Source: an uncultured Tessaracoccus sp. (GTDB lineage: Bacteria > Actinomycetota > Actinomycetes > Propionibacteriales > Propionibacteriaceae). From it: DNA of 64,000 nucleotides. The translations under genes and the position numbers were made by a program. Location: the NCBI RefSeq assembly GCF_943914565.1, contig NZ_CALUCN010000003.1, positions 62,001 to 126,000 of the forward strand, given 5' to 3'. The notes under the pieces were generated by a model. It worked only from the letters and a program-made list of their open reading frames with translations. It was not told where the DNA came from and did no database searches. This document shows positions 50,871 to 58,804 of this stretch, in pieces. Every line of letters starts with the position of its first letter. Position 1 is the first letter of the stretch.

Positions 50871-50956
50871 GCATGCTCCTCGCGCAGCACGCGGCCCGAC
50901 TCGTTGCGCTACTCGCGCTGGGACAGGGGTTCCGGTCGTGGCTCCGGCAGACTCAT
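50867..50956 (-). pseudogene. Broken VapB/Phd-type antitoxin
   Basis: From ATG 50956: SLPEPRPEPLSQRE, an amber stop, then RNESGRVLREEHA and a stop. The pattern S-Q-R-E-[L]-R-N-E-S-G-R-V-L-R is the conserved N-terminus of Phd/YefM antitoxins with the Leu codon turned into TAG (one-base change from TTG). The remaining ~50 residues that bind the toxin are missing. Toxin and antitoxin relics are thus both dead. Confidence 0.78.
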
Positions 50957-51058
50957 GCCTGTGGGGCGTAGCACCCGTGCTACGCCCCACCGAGATTGTG
51001 CCCCGCAAGGTTGCGCCCAACGCGACAGTCCCGCGCACGGGTTCCCGGGTTTCGGAGA

Positions 51059-51080
51059 GTTCACCGATTCGTCACCTTCG
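51059..51080 (+). promoter_or_regulatory. Candidate PHO box upstream of the tandem alkaline phosphatase
   Basis: Two adjacent 11-base direct repeats, GTTCACCGATT (51059-51069) and CGTCACCTTCG (51070-51080), share the G-T-(T)-C-A-C-C core and the 11-base period of actinobacterial PhoP sites. They lie about 90 bases before the phosphatase ATG. Phosphate-starvation control is the natural reading. Confidence 0.6.
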
Positions 51081-51171
51081 CGTACTGAGACGTTTCCTCG
51101 ACAGGGCTTGGATGGTCACCGCAGGCGCTGTGTGCCCACGTCGGGCACCCCCATCGAGCAAGAAGGAAGCC

Positions 51172-54100
51172 ATGTCCACTCGCCCATCCAAGCATCGTGC
51201 CGCCCCGCTGGCGGCGCTCGCGTTGACCGGGATGATCGGGTCGTTGATGCTGACGACGCCCTCCGGGGTCGCCGCAGACGGTGACACGACCCGTGCCTAC
51301 AACGGCCCCGAGTCCTGCGTGACGATCGACGGCGACGGCAACGTCGTCGCGCCCGGTCCGGGCGACTGTGCCCAGTTCGGCAAGGCCGGCCAAGGGCGCA
51401 CCGACAAGACCGCCCGCAACGTCATCCTCATCATCGGCGACGGCATGGGCCAGCAGGAGATCACCGCGGCCCGCAACTACCTCAAGGGTGCCGCCGGTCG
51501 CTTCGAGGGCATCGACGAACTCACCAGCGAGGGCCACTACACCCACCACTCGATCGACCAGGACGGCAGCGTCAACTACGTGACCGACTCGGCCGCCTCG
51601 GGCACCGCGTGGTCGACGGGTACCAAGACCTACAACGGTGCGCTCGGCGTCCAGATCGACGGCACTCCGGTGCCCAACACGATCGAGCTCGCGAAGCTCG
51701 CCGGTATGCGCACGGGCAACGTCTCCACCTCTGAGATCCAGGACGCCACCCCGGCCGCCCAGGGATCGCACGCGATCGGCCGGAAGTGTTACGGCCCGGA
51801 GAACACCAAGTCTGCGAACAAGGGCTGCTTCGGCGACGTCTACAACCAGCAGTACCGCGAGAACGGCGGTCTCGGCTCGATCTCCGAGCAGCTCGTCGAG
51901 ACCCGCGCCGACGTCACCCTGGGCGGCGGCTCGAAGGCGTTCGACCAGATCGTGCAGCAGGGTGGCGAGGGCCGCAACCCGTACCTCACCGCCGACAAGG
52001 GCATGAAGCAGACGACGTGGACCGAGGGCAAGTCGGTCCTCGACAACGCCAAGGACAACGGCTTCCAGGTGGTGAACACCGCCGAGGAGTTGAAGGCCGT
52101 CCGGGAAGCCAACCAGGACCAGCCGCTGCTCGGCCTGTTCCACCCCGGCAACATGACCACGCGATTCGCACCGCACCAGGCCACCGTCGGTGGCGCGAAG
52201 AAGGCCCCGGTGGAGTGCAAGAAGCAGGACATCGGCACCGAGCCCGAGCTGCCGCTCATGGCCAACAAGGCGATCGAGCTGCTCGACGACCCCACCGCAG
52301 ACAAGGGCTTCTTCCTCCAGATCGAGTCCGCGTCGATCGACAAGCGGGCCCACGGCTCCGACATCTGCGGTCAGATCGGTGAGACCGAGCGCCTCGACGA
52401 GGTCACCAAGGCCGCGCTCGACTTCGCCAAGAAGGACGGCGAGACGCTCGTCGTCGTGACCGCCGACCACTCGCACACCACCCAGATCGTCTACGACGAG
52501 GCCGACAACGTCTCGGCGACGGCGCGCGTCCTCACCAAGGACGGCACCCCGATGACCGTGTCCTACGGCACCATCCCGACCGAGGCGATCGCCGACGGCT
52601 CGACGCAGCACACCGGCGCGCAGCTGCGTGTCGCCGCGTTCGGACCCGGCGAGGAGAACGTCCTCGGCCAGACCGACCAGACCGACCTCTTCTACACGGT
52701 GCTGAGCGCGCTCGACCTGAACCCAGACAAGGCCAAGGGCGCGTCGGAGTCCGGTCTGGGCAAGCCCGTCGCGGCGTCGAACCCGAACGAGACCTGCTTC
52801 AAGGTCGACGCCAACGGCAAGGTCGTCGCACCGCTGCCCGGTGAGTGTGCGCAGTACGGCACCACCGGTGAGCAGCGTTCCGACGCGCAGGCGAAGAACG
52901 TGATCCTGTTCATCGGCGACGGCATGGGCGACTCCGAGATCACCTCGGGCCGCAACTACCTCTACGGCGCCAACGGCAAGCTGCCCGGCATCGACGCGCT
53001 GCGCTACACCGGGTCCTACACCCACTGGGCGCTCAGCAAGAAGACCGGCAAGCCCGACTACGTGACCGATTCCGCGGCCTCCGGCTCCGGCTGGGCCACC
53101 GGCACCAAGACCTACAACGGTGCGATCAGCGTCGGCCTCGACGGCACGCCGCGGGCCAACCTCCTCGAGATGGCCAAGGCCAAGGGCATGAAGACCGGCA
53201 ACGTCTCCACCGCGGAGATCCAGGACGCCACCCCGGCCGTGATGGGCTCGCACTCGCTCAACCGCAAGTGCTACGGCCCCGAGCAGGACAAGAACTCCGG
53301 CTCCTGCCAGACCGAAGCGACCGCGTCGCAGTTCCGTGAAAACGGCGGCCTCGGCTCGATCTCCGAGCAGCTCGTCGACACCCGCGCCGACGTCACCCTC
53401 GGCGGCGGCGCGAAGGCCTTCGACCAGACGGTCCAGGTGAGCGGCACCGCCGGCAGCACCCAGTGGACCAAGGGCAAGACCGTCCTGCAGAACGCGAAGG
53501 ACAACGGCTTCAAGGTCGTCACCGACGCGGCGCAGCTGAAGGGCGTCACCTCGGCCGATCAGAACACGCCGGTGCTCGGCCTGTTCTCGCCGGGCAACAT
53601 GCCGCGCAACTTCCTGCGCAGCATCCCCACCGCCGACGGCGCCCAGCGCGACGCGGAGGAGTGCAAGGTGAACCCGGATCGGACGGCCGCCGTTCCGACG
53701 CTGGCCGACATGACCGCCAAGGCACTCGAGCTCCTGCCCAACGAGAAGGGCTTCTTCCTGCAGGTGGAGGGCGCGTCGATCGACAAGGCCGACCACGCCT
53801 CCGACATCTGCGGCCAGATCGGTGAGCTCGACGACCTCGACCAGGCGGTGCAGGTGGCCCGCAAGTGGGTGGCCAAGAGCGGTGAGCCGACCCTCATCGT
53901 CGTGACCGCCGACCACGCGCACACGTCGCAGATCGTCGCCAACGGCCCGCTCACGTCGGGTCTCGTGACGAAGCTGCGCACCGTCGACGGCGATGACATG
54001 AGCGTCAACTACGCGACGGCCGCGACGAACCAGGCCGCCGTCGAGTCCGAGGCGTCCACCCACACCGGTGCCCAGCTGCGCATCGCGGCGGAGGGCCCGT

Positions 54101-54528
54101 CGGCGGAGAACGTCATCGGCTTCACCGACCAGACGGACCTGCACTTCACGCTGGCCAACGCGCTGAGCCTCCCGACGTCGGTCCAGGCCGGCATCCCGTT
54201 CGTCCCCCAGGGCGACACGGACCCGACCCCCGACCCGGACCCGAGCGAGCCGAACCCGTCGCCGGACCCGAGCGAACCTTCCTCGTCGCCCGCGCCCAGC
54301 GAGCCCGGTGCGGCGAGCCCGTCCCCGGCGCCGAGCGAGCCGACCGACCCGACGGCGAGCCCCGCCCCGTCGGAGAGCCCGGCTCCGTCGGAGAGCCCGA
54401 CGCCCGCTGACCCGTCGAAGCCTCGTCCCGGGCTGCCCGGGACCGGCGCCGACGGCGGCTCCACCGGTGCGGCGTTCGTGCTGTTCCTGCTGGGCGGCGC
54501 CGCGCTGATCGGCCGACGCCGGAAGTGA
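51172..54528 (+). CDS. Cell-wall-anchored protein with two tandem alkaline phosphatase domains
   Basis: 1118 residues. After a signal peptide come two homologous units of about 490 residues, starting near 45 and 539 (PESCVTIDGDGNVVAPGPGD and NETCFKVDANGKVVAPLPGE). Each has the metal site (VILIIGDGMG, VILFIGDGMG), the nucleophile serine (YVTDSAASGTAWSTGTKTYN, YVTDSAASGSGWATGTKTYN) and VVTADH plus HTGAQLR ligands. A Pro/Ser-rich wall-spanning stretch leads to LPGTG (about 1088-1092), a membrane helix and RRRK, a complete sortase signal. Start: AAGGAAG before ATG 51172. Single PhoA-type enzymes are ~450-550 residues, so this is an intragenic duplication. Confidence 0.94.
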   Translation: MSTRPSKHRAAPLAALALTGMIGSLMLTTPSGVAADGDTTRAYNGPESCVTIDGDGNVVAPGPGDCAQFGKAGQGRTDKTARNVILIIGDGMGQQEITAARNYLKGAAGRFEGIDELTSEGHYTHHSIDQDGSVNYVTDSAASGTAWSTGTKTYNGALGVQIDGTPVPNTIELAKLAGMRTGNVSTSEIQDATPAAQGSHAIGRKCYGPENTKSANKGCFGDVYNQQYRENGGLGSISEQLVETRADVTLGGGSKAFDQIVQQGGEGRNPYLTADKGMKQTTWTEGKSVLDNAKDNGFQVVNTAEELKAVREANQDQPLLGLFHPGNMTTRFAPHQATVGGAKKAPVECKKQDIGTEPELPLMANKAIELLDDPTADKGFFLQIESASIDKRAHGSDICGQIGETERLDEVTKAALDFAKKDGETLVVVTADHSHTTQIVYDEADNVSATARVLTKDGTPMTVSYGTIPTEAIADGSTQHTGAQLRVAAFGPGEENVLGQTDQTDLFYTVLSALDLNPDKAKGASESGLGKPVAASNPNETCFKVDANGKVVAPLPGECAQYGTTGEQRSDAQAKNVILFIGDGMGDSEITSGRNYLYGANGKLPGIDALRYTGSYTHWALSKKTGKPDYVTDSAASGSGWATGTKTYNGAISVGLDGTPRANLLEMAKAKGMKTGNVSTAEIQDATPAVMGSHSLNRKCYGPEQDKNSGSCQTEATASQFRENGGLGSISEQLVDTRADVTLGGGAKAFDQTVQVSGTAGSTQWTKGKTVLQNAKDNGFKVVTDAAQLKGVTSADQNTPVLGLFSPGNMPRNFLRSIPTADGAQRDAEECKVNPDRTAAVPTLADMTAKALELLPNEKGFFLQVEGASIDKADHASDICGQIGELDDLDQAVQVARKWVAKSGEPTLIVVTADHAHTSQIVANGPLTSGLVTKLRTVDGDDMSVNYATAATNQAAVESEASTHTGAQLRIAAEGPSAENVIGFTDQTDLHFTLANALSLPTSVQAGIPFVPQGDTDPTPDPDPSEPNPSPDPSEPSSSPAPSEPGAASPSPAPSEPTDPTASPAPSESPAPSESPTPADPSKPRPGLPGTGADGGSTGAAFVLFLLGGAALIGRRRK

Positions 54529-54541
54529 CCCACCCGACGAG

Positions 54542-54572
54542 CCCGGGGGCAGCGCGAGGCGCCGCCCCCGGG
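54542..54572. terminator. Hairpin between phosphatase gene and TIGR03943 gene
   Basis: CCCGGGGGC (54542-54550) pairs with GCCCCCGGG (54564-54572). It may end or attenuate the phosphatase transcript before the downstream pair. Confidence 0.6.
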
Positions 54573-54596
54573 CCGTCCCGTCCCACCAGGAACCCC

Positions 54597-55373
54597 ATGT
54601 CCACACCCCACTCCGTCCGCGCCCGCAGAACCGCCGTCGGGCAGTCACTCGCCAGCACCTGCCTGCTCGCGCTGGCCACCGTGTTGTTCGGCATGCTCAC
54701 CTCCGGGCGGTTCACCAACTACCTCCAGGCCTGGTTCCGGCCCTACCTGCTCGCCGCCACCCTCGTGATGATCGCGCTCGCGCTGTGGTCCCTGTTGACG
54801 ACGAGCGACGCCCTCGAGGACGCAGCCGAGCAGGACGGGACGGACGACGAGGGGCGGCCGGGCGGGCACCAGCACGCCACGCCGAAGGTGAGCGCCCTGC
54901 TCCTCGTGCCCGCGCTCGTGTTCGCCGTCGCAGCCCCCGCAGCGCTCGGCACCGACGCGGCCACCCGACAGGACGCCGCCCAGCCGCGCCGTGTCGTCGG
55001 CGCCGAACCGGTCGACTTCACGCCGCTGCCCGCGCAGGGCGTCTCCGAGCTCACCGTGCAGGACTACGCGGACCGCTTCACCTGGGGCAAGCCCGAGGAC
55101 CTCGTCGACAAGCACGTCCGCATGCTCGGGTTCGTCGCGAAACCGAAGGACGACGCCGACGGCCACTGGAGCGTCAACCGGTTCCGCATCTACTGCTGCG
55201 CCGCCGACGCCAACCTCTACAGCGTCGCGGTCTCCGGCGCCGACATGCCCGAGGGCGAGAACGTCTGGGTGCAGGTGGAGGGATTCCTCGACGAGGACGC
55301 CAGCACCGAGATGCCGGTGCTCGCCGCCACCGACGTGCAGGTGGTCGGGGAGCCGGAGGAACCCTACCTGTGA
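54597..55373 (+). CDS. TIGR03943 family (DUF1980-type) membrane protein
   Basis: 258 residues: two N-terminal helices (STCLLALATVLFGMLTSGRF, AWFRPYLLAATLVMIALALW), a His-containing loop (GGHQHATPK), another helix and an extracytoplasmic domain ending with FRIYCCAADANLYSVAVSGA, with the family's paired cysteines. AGGA precedes the ATG. The stop overlaps the permease GTG (GTGA). The pair TIGR03943 plus UPF0718 permease is conserved in Gram-positives and is usually suspected of metal-ion handling; the exact substrate is unknown. Confidence 0.85.
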   Translation: MSTPHSVRARRTAVGQSLASTCLLALATVLFGMLTSGRFTNYLQAWFRPYLLAATLVMIALALWSLLTTSDALEDAAEQDGTDDEGRPGGHQHATPKVSALLLVPALVFAVAAPAALGTDAATRQDAAQPRRVVGAEPVDFTPLPAQGVSELTVQDYADRFTWGKPEDLVDKHVRMLGFVAKPKDDADGHWSVNRFRIYCCAADANLYSVAVSGADMPEGENVWVQVEGFLDEDASTEMPVLAATDVQVVGEPEEPYL

Positions 55374-56344
55374 GCACGTTCCTCCGAGTCTGGCTCGCGC
55401 CCTTCGTGGCCGTGGCCGCACTGCTCCTGCTCCTGCGCACGCTCGACACCGACGGCCCGCTGCTCGTGCTCGAGGGCGCGGCCTCGACGTTCGGCACCCT
55501 GCTGCTGGCCATCGTCGTGCAGGCCGTCCCGTTCCTCGTCCTCGGCGTCGTCGTCTCCGGTGCCATCGCCGCCTGGATGCCGAAGGACGTGCTGTCGAGG
55601 GTGACGCCCCGATCGCCGATGCTCGCGGTCCCGACCGCCGGCGTCGCCGGCATGGTGCTGCCCGGGTGCGAGTGCGCGTCGGTGCCCGTCTCGCAGTCCC
55701 TCATGCGACGTGGGCTGCCGCAGGCTGCCGCGCTCGCCTTCCTGCTGGCCGCGCCGGCGGTGAACCCGATCGTGCTCGTCGCCACCGCCGTCGCGTTCCA
55801 GGGCAACCAGACGATGGTCTGGGCGCGCTTCGTCGCCTCGCTGCTCGCCGTCGTCGTGATCGGTTGGGCGTGGGTGATCCTCGGCCGTGAGGAGTGGATG
55901 AAGTCGCAGGGCGGACACGAACCCGACGACGTCCCGCGCAGCGAGGTGTTCCGTGAGACCGCGGTGCACGACCTGCTCCAGGCGGGCGGATTCCTCGTCG
56001 TCGGTGCCGCCGCGGCCGCGTTCCTCAAGGCGTTCGTGCCGACGTCGGTGCTCACCACGCTGGGCGACCACCCCTGGTTGGCGGTGCTCGCGATGGCGGG
56101 GCTCGCCGTCGCGCTGTCGCTGTGCTCCGAGGCCGATGCGTTCGTCGTCTCGTCGCTCACGAGCGTGTCCCCGACGGCGCAGCTGGCGTTCCTCGTGGTC
56201 GGGCCGATGGTGGACATCAAACTCTTCGCCATGCAGTCCGGCGCGTTCGGCACGAAGTTCGCGACGCGGTTCATGCCGCTGACGCTCGTGGTGTGCATCG
56301 GCGCGTCCGTCCTCGTCGGGCGGCTCATCTTCGGGACGTTCTGA
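55370..56344 (+). CDS. UPF0718/DUF318 family permease (YraQ/YcgR-like)
   Basis: 324 residues, eight to nine helices. The signature is duplicated: VLPGCECASVPVSQSLMRRG in the first half and LSLCSEADAFVVSSLTSVSP in the second, each with a cysteine and acidic residue within the membrane, followed by LLAAPAVNPIVLVATAVAF and VVGPMVDIKLFAM. GGAGGA precedes the GTG. With the TIGR03943 partner it forms a two-gene membrane system. Its position after zinc-dependent phosphatases makes a metal-supply role attractive, but this is inference. Confidence 0.88.
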   Translation: MSTFLRVWLAPFVAVAALLLLLRTLDTDGPLLVLEGAASTFGTLLLAIVVQAVPFLVLGVVVSGAIAAWMPKDVLSRVTPRSPMLAVPTAGVAGMVLPGCECASVPVSQSLMRRGLPQAAALAFLLAAPAVNPIVLVATAVAFQGNQTMVWARFVASLLAVVVIGWAWVILGREEWMKSQGGHEPDDVPRSEVFRETAVHDLLQAGGFLVVGAAAAAFLKAFVPTSVLTTLGDHPWLAVLAMAGLAVALSLCSEADAFVVSSLTSVSPTAQLAFLVVGPMVDIKLFAMQSGAFGTKFATRFMPLTLVVCIGASVLVGRLIFGTF

Positions 56345-56381
56345 GTCGTTCGTGCTCCCGTGCGCACGGCACCGACCCGCC

Positions 56382-56400
56382 TGGTATCACGGTGATACCA
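56382..56400 (+). promoter_or_regulatory. Operator palindrome of the RHH/Doc operon
   Basis: TGGTATCAC (56382-56390) and GTGATACCA (56392-56400) form a perfect 19-base palindrome. The -10 hexamer TACCAT (56396-56401) overlaps its right arm and lies seven bases before ATG 56409. Binding of the antitoxin here would block a leaderless transcript. Confidence 0.82.
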
Positions 56401-56408
56401 TGCTGGGT

Positions 56409-56612
56409 ATGGCCATGACGCTGCGACTCACTCCCGCCGACGAGGAGCTCCTCGCCCAGCTCGCCGAGCAGGACGGCATCAGCCGTCACGAAGCAACGCT
56501 TCGAGCCATTCGTGAGGCCGCGGCGAGGCAAGGGCACGAATCCGAGGTGGCGAACGCGTCGGCACGCGCCCGCGACCGCTACGCAGCGCTGTTGGAGCGG
56601 CTCGGGCAGTGA
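56409..56612 (+). CDS. Ribbon-helix-helix antitoxin of a Doc-type pair
   Basis: 67 residues (MTLRLTPADEELLAQLAEQD, GISRHEATLRAIREAAARQG, HESEVANASARARDRYAALL). The strand T-L-R-L plus two helices form an RHH DNA-binding domain; the C-terminal helix would bind the toxin. I prefer ATG 56409 to ATG 56400 because the latter is inside the operator palindrome and 56409 has the TANNNT box at the right distance. GTGA overlap with the toxin gene. Confidence 0.8.
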   Translation: MAMTLRLTPADEELLAQLAEQDGISRHEATLRAIREAAARQGHESEVANASARARDRYAALLERLGQ

Positions 56613-56971
56613 CGCGGTACCTGTCCACCGAGGACCTGCTCCAGCTGGTCGTGGACCTCGGCGTGGGGCCGATCTGTGACCTGGGTCTGTTGGAGTCCGC
56701 GGCGGCACGCCCGCGAGCGTCCCTGTTCGGCGACGACGCCTACCCATCGCTCCCGGAGAAAGCAGCGGCACTCCTGGAGTCGCTGGTGCGCAACCATGCG
56801 CTGGCGGACGGGAACAGGCGGCTGGGTTGGTTGGCCGCCGTCGTGTTCCTGGACGTGAATGGGGTCTGGCTCGAGGCGCCCGATGACGAGGCGTACGACC
56901 TGGTCATCGGCGTGGCCAGTGGCCGGGTGGCGCTGCGGCAGGTCACCGTGGCACTCAGGCGATGGATGTAG
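56609..56971 (+). CDS. Fic/Doc family toxin
   Basis: 120 residues, the usual Doc length. LLQLVVDLGVGPICDLGLLE, then PSLPEKAAALLESLVRNHAL with ADGNRRLGWLAAVVFLDVNG. The Fic motif H-x-x-x-D-G-N-x-R reads HALADGNRR, so the catalytic His, Asp, Gly, Asn and first Arg are kept while the residue after His is Ala rather than Pro. The last Fic Arg is replaced by Trp, as in other Doc kinases that phosphorylate EF-Tu. Coupled to the RHH antitoxin by GTGA overlap. Probably functional. Confidence 0.88.
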   Translation: MTRYLSTEDLLQLVVDLGVGPICDLGLLESAAARPRASLFGDDAYPSLPEKAAALLESLVRNHALADGNRRLGWLAAVVFLDVNGVWLEAPDDEAYDLVIGVASGRVALRQVTVALRRWM

Positions 56972-56992
56972 TGCGCGCTGCCGGCCCCTCGA

Positions 56993-58636
56993 TCAGCGCT
57001 CCACGCACCCCTCGAGGTGGAGCCGCCGGCCGGGCCAGCGCTTGATCAGCCACCGGTCGTGGCTGGCGACGACGAGCGTGCCGTTCCAGCCCGCGAGCGC
57101 GGCCTCGAGCGCCTCGACGGCGTCGAGGTCGAGGTAGTTCGTGGGCTCGTCGATGACGAGCAGCTCGGGCGCGCCCCGCGTCGCGAGGGCGAGCTGGGCT
57201 CGGCGCTGGTTGCCGGCGGAGAGCTCCGGGACCGGCGTCGCCCACAGCGACGGGTGCAGCAGCCCGGCGCCGAGGTTGCCGACCCCGCCGCGCCACGTCG
57301 CGGCGTTCATGCCTGGATCACCGGGGGAGGGCAGACGTTGCGGGACGACGCCGACGCGCCCGTCGACCACGACCGTGCCCGATGACGTCGCGCCGACGGG
57401 GGCCCGGCCGAGCGCGATCCATGACAGGAGTGTCGACTTGCCGGCGCCGTTCGGGCCGGTGACGAGGAGGCGCTCGCCGTGCGCGAGGTCGAGCGTCGTC
57501 GGGGCGAGCCGCCGGTCGACGGTGGCCCGGCGCGCCATGACCGCGAGGCCGGGGCGCGCGGGGACGGGGTCCAGCGCGAGGTGCAGTTCGAGGTGACGGG
57601 GTTTGCGGACCTCGACCCGGGCCAGCGCCTCCAGGCGGCGGTCGTCGTCGCGGGTGCGGCGTACGGATGTGGCCTGGGCACGATCGGCGAAGAACTTCTT
57701 CGCCTTGCCTTGTGCCTCGGCGAGCCGGACGCCGCCGCGCGCGATCGCCGTGCTCGCGTGGCGGTGCGCGCGGACGGCACGCGTCGTCGCCTGTTGCGAC
57801 TGGTGCAGCGCCTCGTGCGCGGCCCTGGCCTGCTGCTTCGCGACGAGGTAGTCGCTGTACGTGCCGGCGCACGCCTGCACGCCGGGCAACCCGCCCTCCC
57901 CGCGGGCAGTCGCGAGCGCCTGCCACGCCGCGGTGTCGAGGTCGAGCACGACGGTCGCGACGTCGTCGATGAAGGCTCGGTCGTGGCTCGCGAACAGCAA
58001 CGGACCGGTGCGACCCTGCAGCAGCCGCACCAAGAACTGCACCGCGTCGCCGTCGAGGTGGTTCGTCGGCTCGTCGAGCAGCAGCACCTCGGGGCTCGCG
58101 AGCAAGGTGGCGACGAGTTCGAGGCGCCGGGCCTGCCCGGGGGAGAGCGTGGCGAGTGGGCGGGCGCGACCCTCGTCGGTGAGTTGCGGGAGCCCGAGCC
58201 CCGCGAGGAGCTCGTCGGTGCGCGCGGAGAGCGACCACACGCCCAGGGCCGTCATGGCGGCGAGCAGGCGGTCGTACGTCGCGACGAGGTCCGGGGCCGC
58301 GCCACCGTCAGCGAGGGCGGCGGTGGCCGCCTCGAAGCGCGCGGCGACGTCGAGCAGGGGAGCGCAGCAGCGGTCGAGGTGGTCCTGCACGGTGCCGTCG
58401 GCGGTGAGCACGTCGGGCAGGTGCTCGGGCGTGGCGTGGTGCGTGCCGGTGACGGCCGCGGTGCCGGCGTCGGGGGTGAGCGAGCCGGCGACGAGGCGCA
58501 GGAGGGTGGTCTTGCCGGAGCCGTTGGGGCCGACGAGGCAGGCGCGCTCGCCGTCGCCGACGCGGAGGCTGACGTGCTCGAGCAGGGGACGGTCGGTGAA
58601 GGAGAAGGACAGGTGGTCGAGTTCGATCGTGGGCAT
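56993..58636 (-). CDS. ABC-F family ATP-binding protein, probable ribosome-protection factor
   Basis: 547 residues, two ATPase domains and no membrane part. First: Walker A LVGPNGSGKTTLL (35-47), LSPGQARRLEL, LLLDEPTNHLDGDAVQ. Second: VTGPNGAGKSTLLSW, ELSAGNQRRAQLALAT, LVIDEPTNYLDLD. The inter-domain linker is long, helical and basic (AHRHASTAIARGGVRLAEAQ, GKAKKFFADR), the part that enters the ribosomal exit site in antibiotic-resistance ABC-F proteins. The leader hides the ribosome binding site in a hairpin, supporting an antibiotic-inducible role. Which drug cannot be read from sequence. Confidence 0.88.
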   Translation of the reverse strand: MPTIELDHLSFSFTDRPLLEHVSLRVGDGERACLVGPNGSGKTTLLRLVAGSLTPDAGTAAVTGTHHATPEHLPDVLTADGTVQDHLDRCCAPLLDVAARFEAATAALADGGAAPDLVATYDRLLAAMTALGVWSLSARTDELLAGLGLPQLTDEGRARPLATLSPGQARRLELVATLLASPEVLLLDEPTNHLDGDAVQFLVRLLQGRTGPLLFASHDRAFIDDVATVVLDLDTAAWQALATARGEGGLPGVQACAGTYSDYLVAKQQARAAHEALHQSQQATTRAVRAHRHASTAIARGGVRLAEAQGKAKKFFADRAQATSVRRTRDDDRRLEALARVEVRKPRHLELHLALDPVPARPGLAVMARRATVDRRLAPTTLDLAHGERLLVTGPNGAGKSTLLSWIALGRAPVGATSSGTVVVDGRVGVVPQRLPSPGDPGMNAATWRGGVGNLGAGLLHPSLWATPVPELSAGNQRRAQLALATRGAPELLVIDEPTNYLDLDAVEALEAALAGWNGTLVVASHDRWLIKRWPGRRLHLEGCVER

Positions 58637-58723
58637 GGTGATCTCCGGGGACGTCGAGGACAGGGGACGTCTCGGCAGGGCCGAGTGGAGATCACCAAGT
58701 CATCGGACCGGACCACACTCCTT
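58637..58723 (-). promoter_or_regulatory. Translational attenuator of the ABC-F gene with candidate leader peptide
   Basis: On the mRNA, GGTGATCTCC (complement of 58687-58696) is perfectly complementary to GGAGATCACC (complement of 58637-58646), which contains the GGAG ribosome binding site directly before the start codon. A smaller stem, CTCGG/CCGAG, lies between. Upstream, AAGGAG (complement 58718-58723) precedes a tiny ORF, ATG ACT TGG TGA (58703-58692), whose stop codon is inside the anti-SD arm. A ribosome stalled there would free the ABC-F start, as in erm-type attenuation. Confidence 0.68.
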
Positions 58724-58804
58724 CACGACGGGGTGACTGCCAAGGTAGCACGCTCGCGCCCGTCAGGCGGACCCGTGACGCGAGGGGATGGTAGGAATGT
58801 GCGC

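Noticed and set aside
51061..54648. 1195-residue open frame antisense to the tandem phosphatase
   Set aside because: The antisense of high-GC third positions; no domain pattern, while the sense strand carries a complete enzyme.
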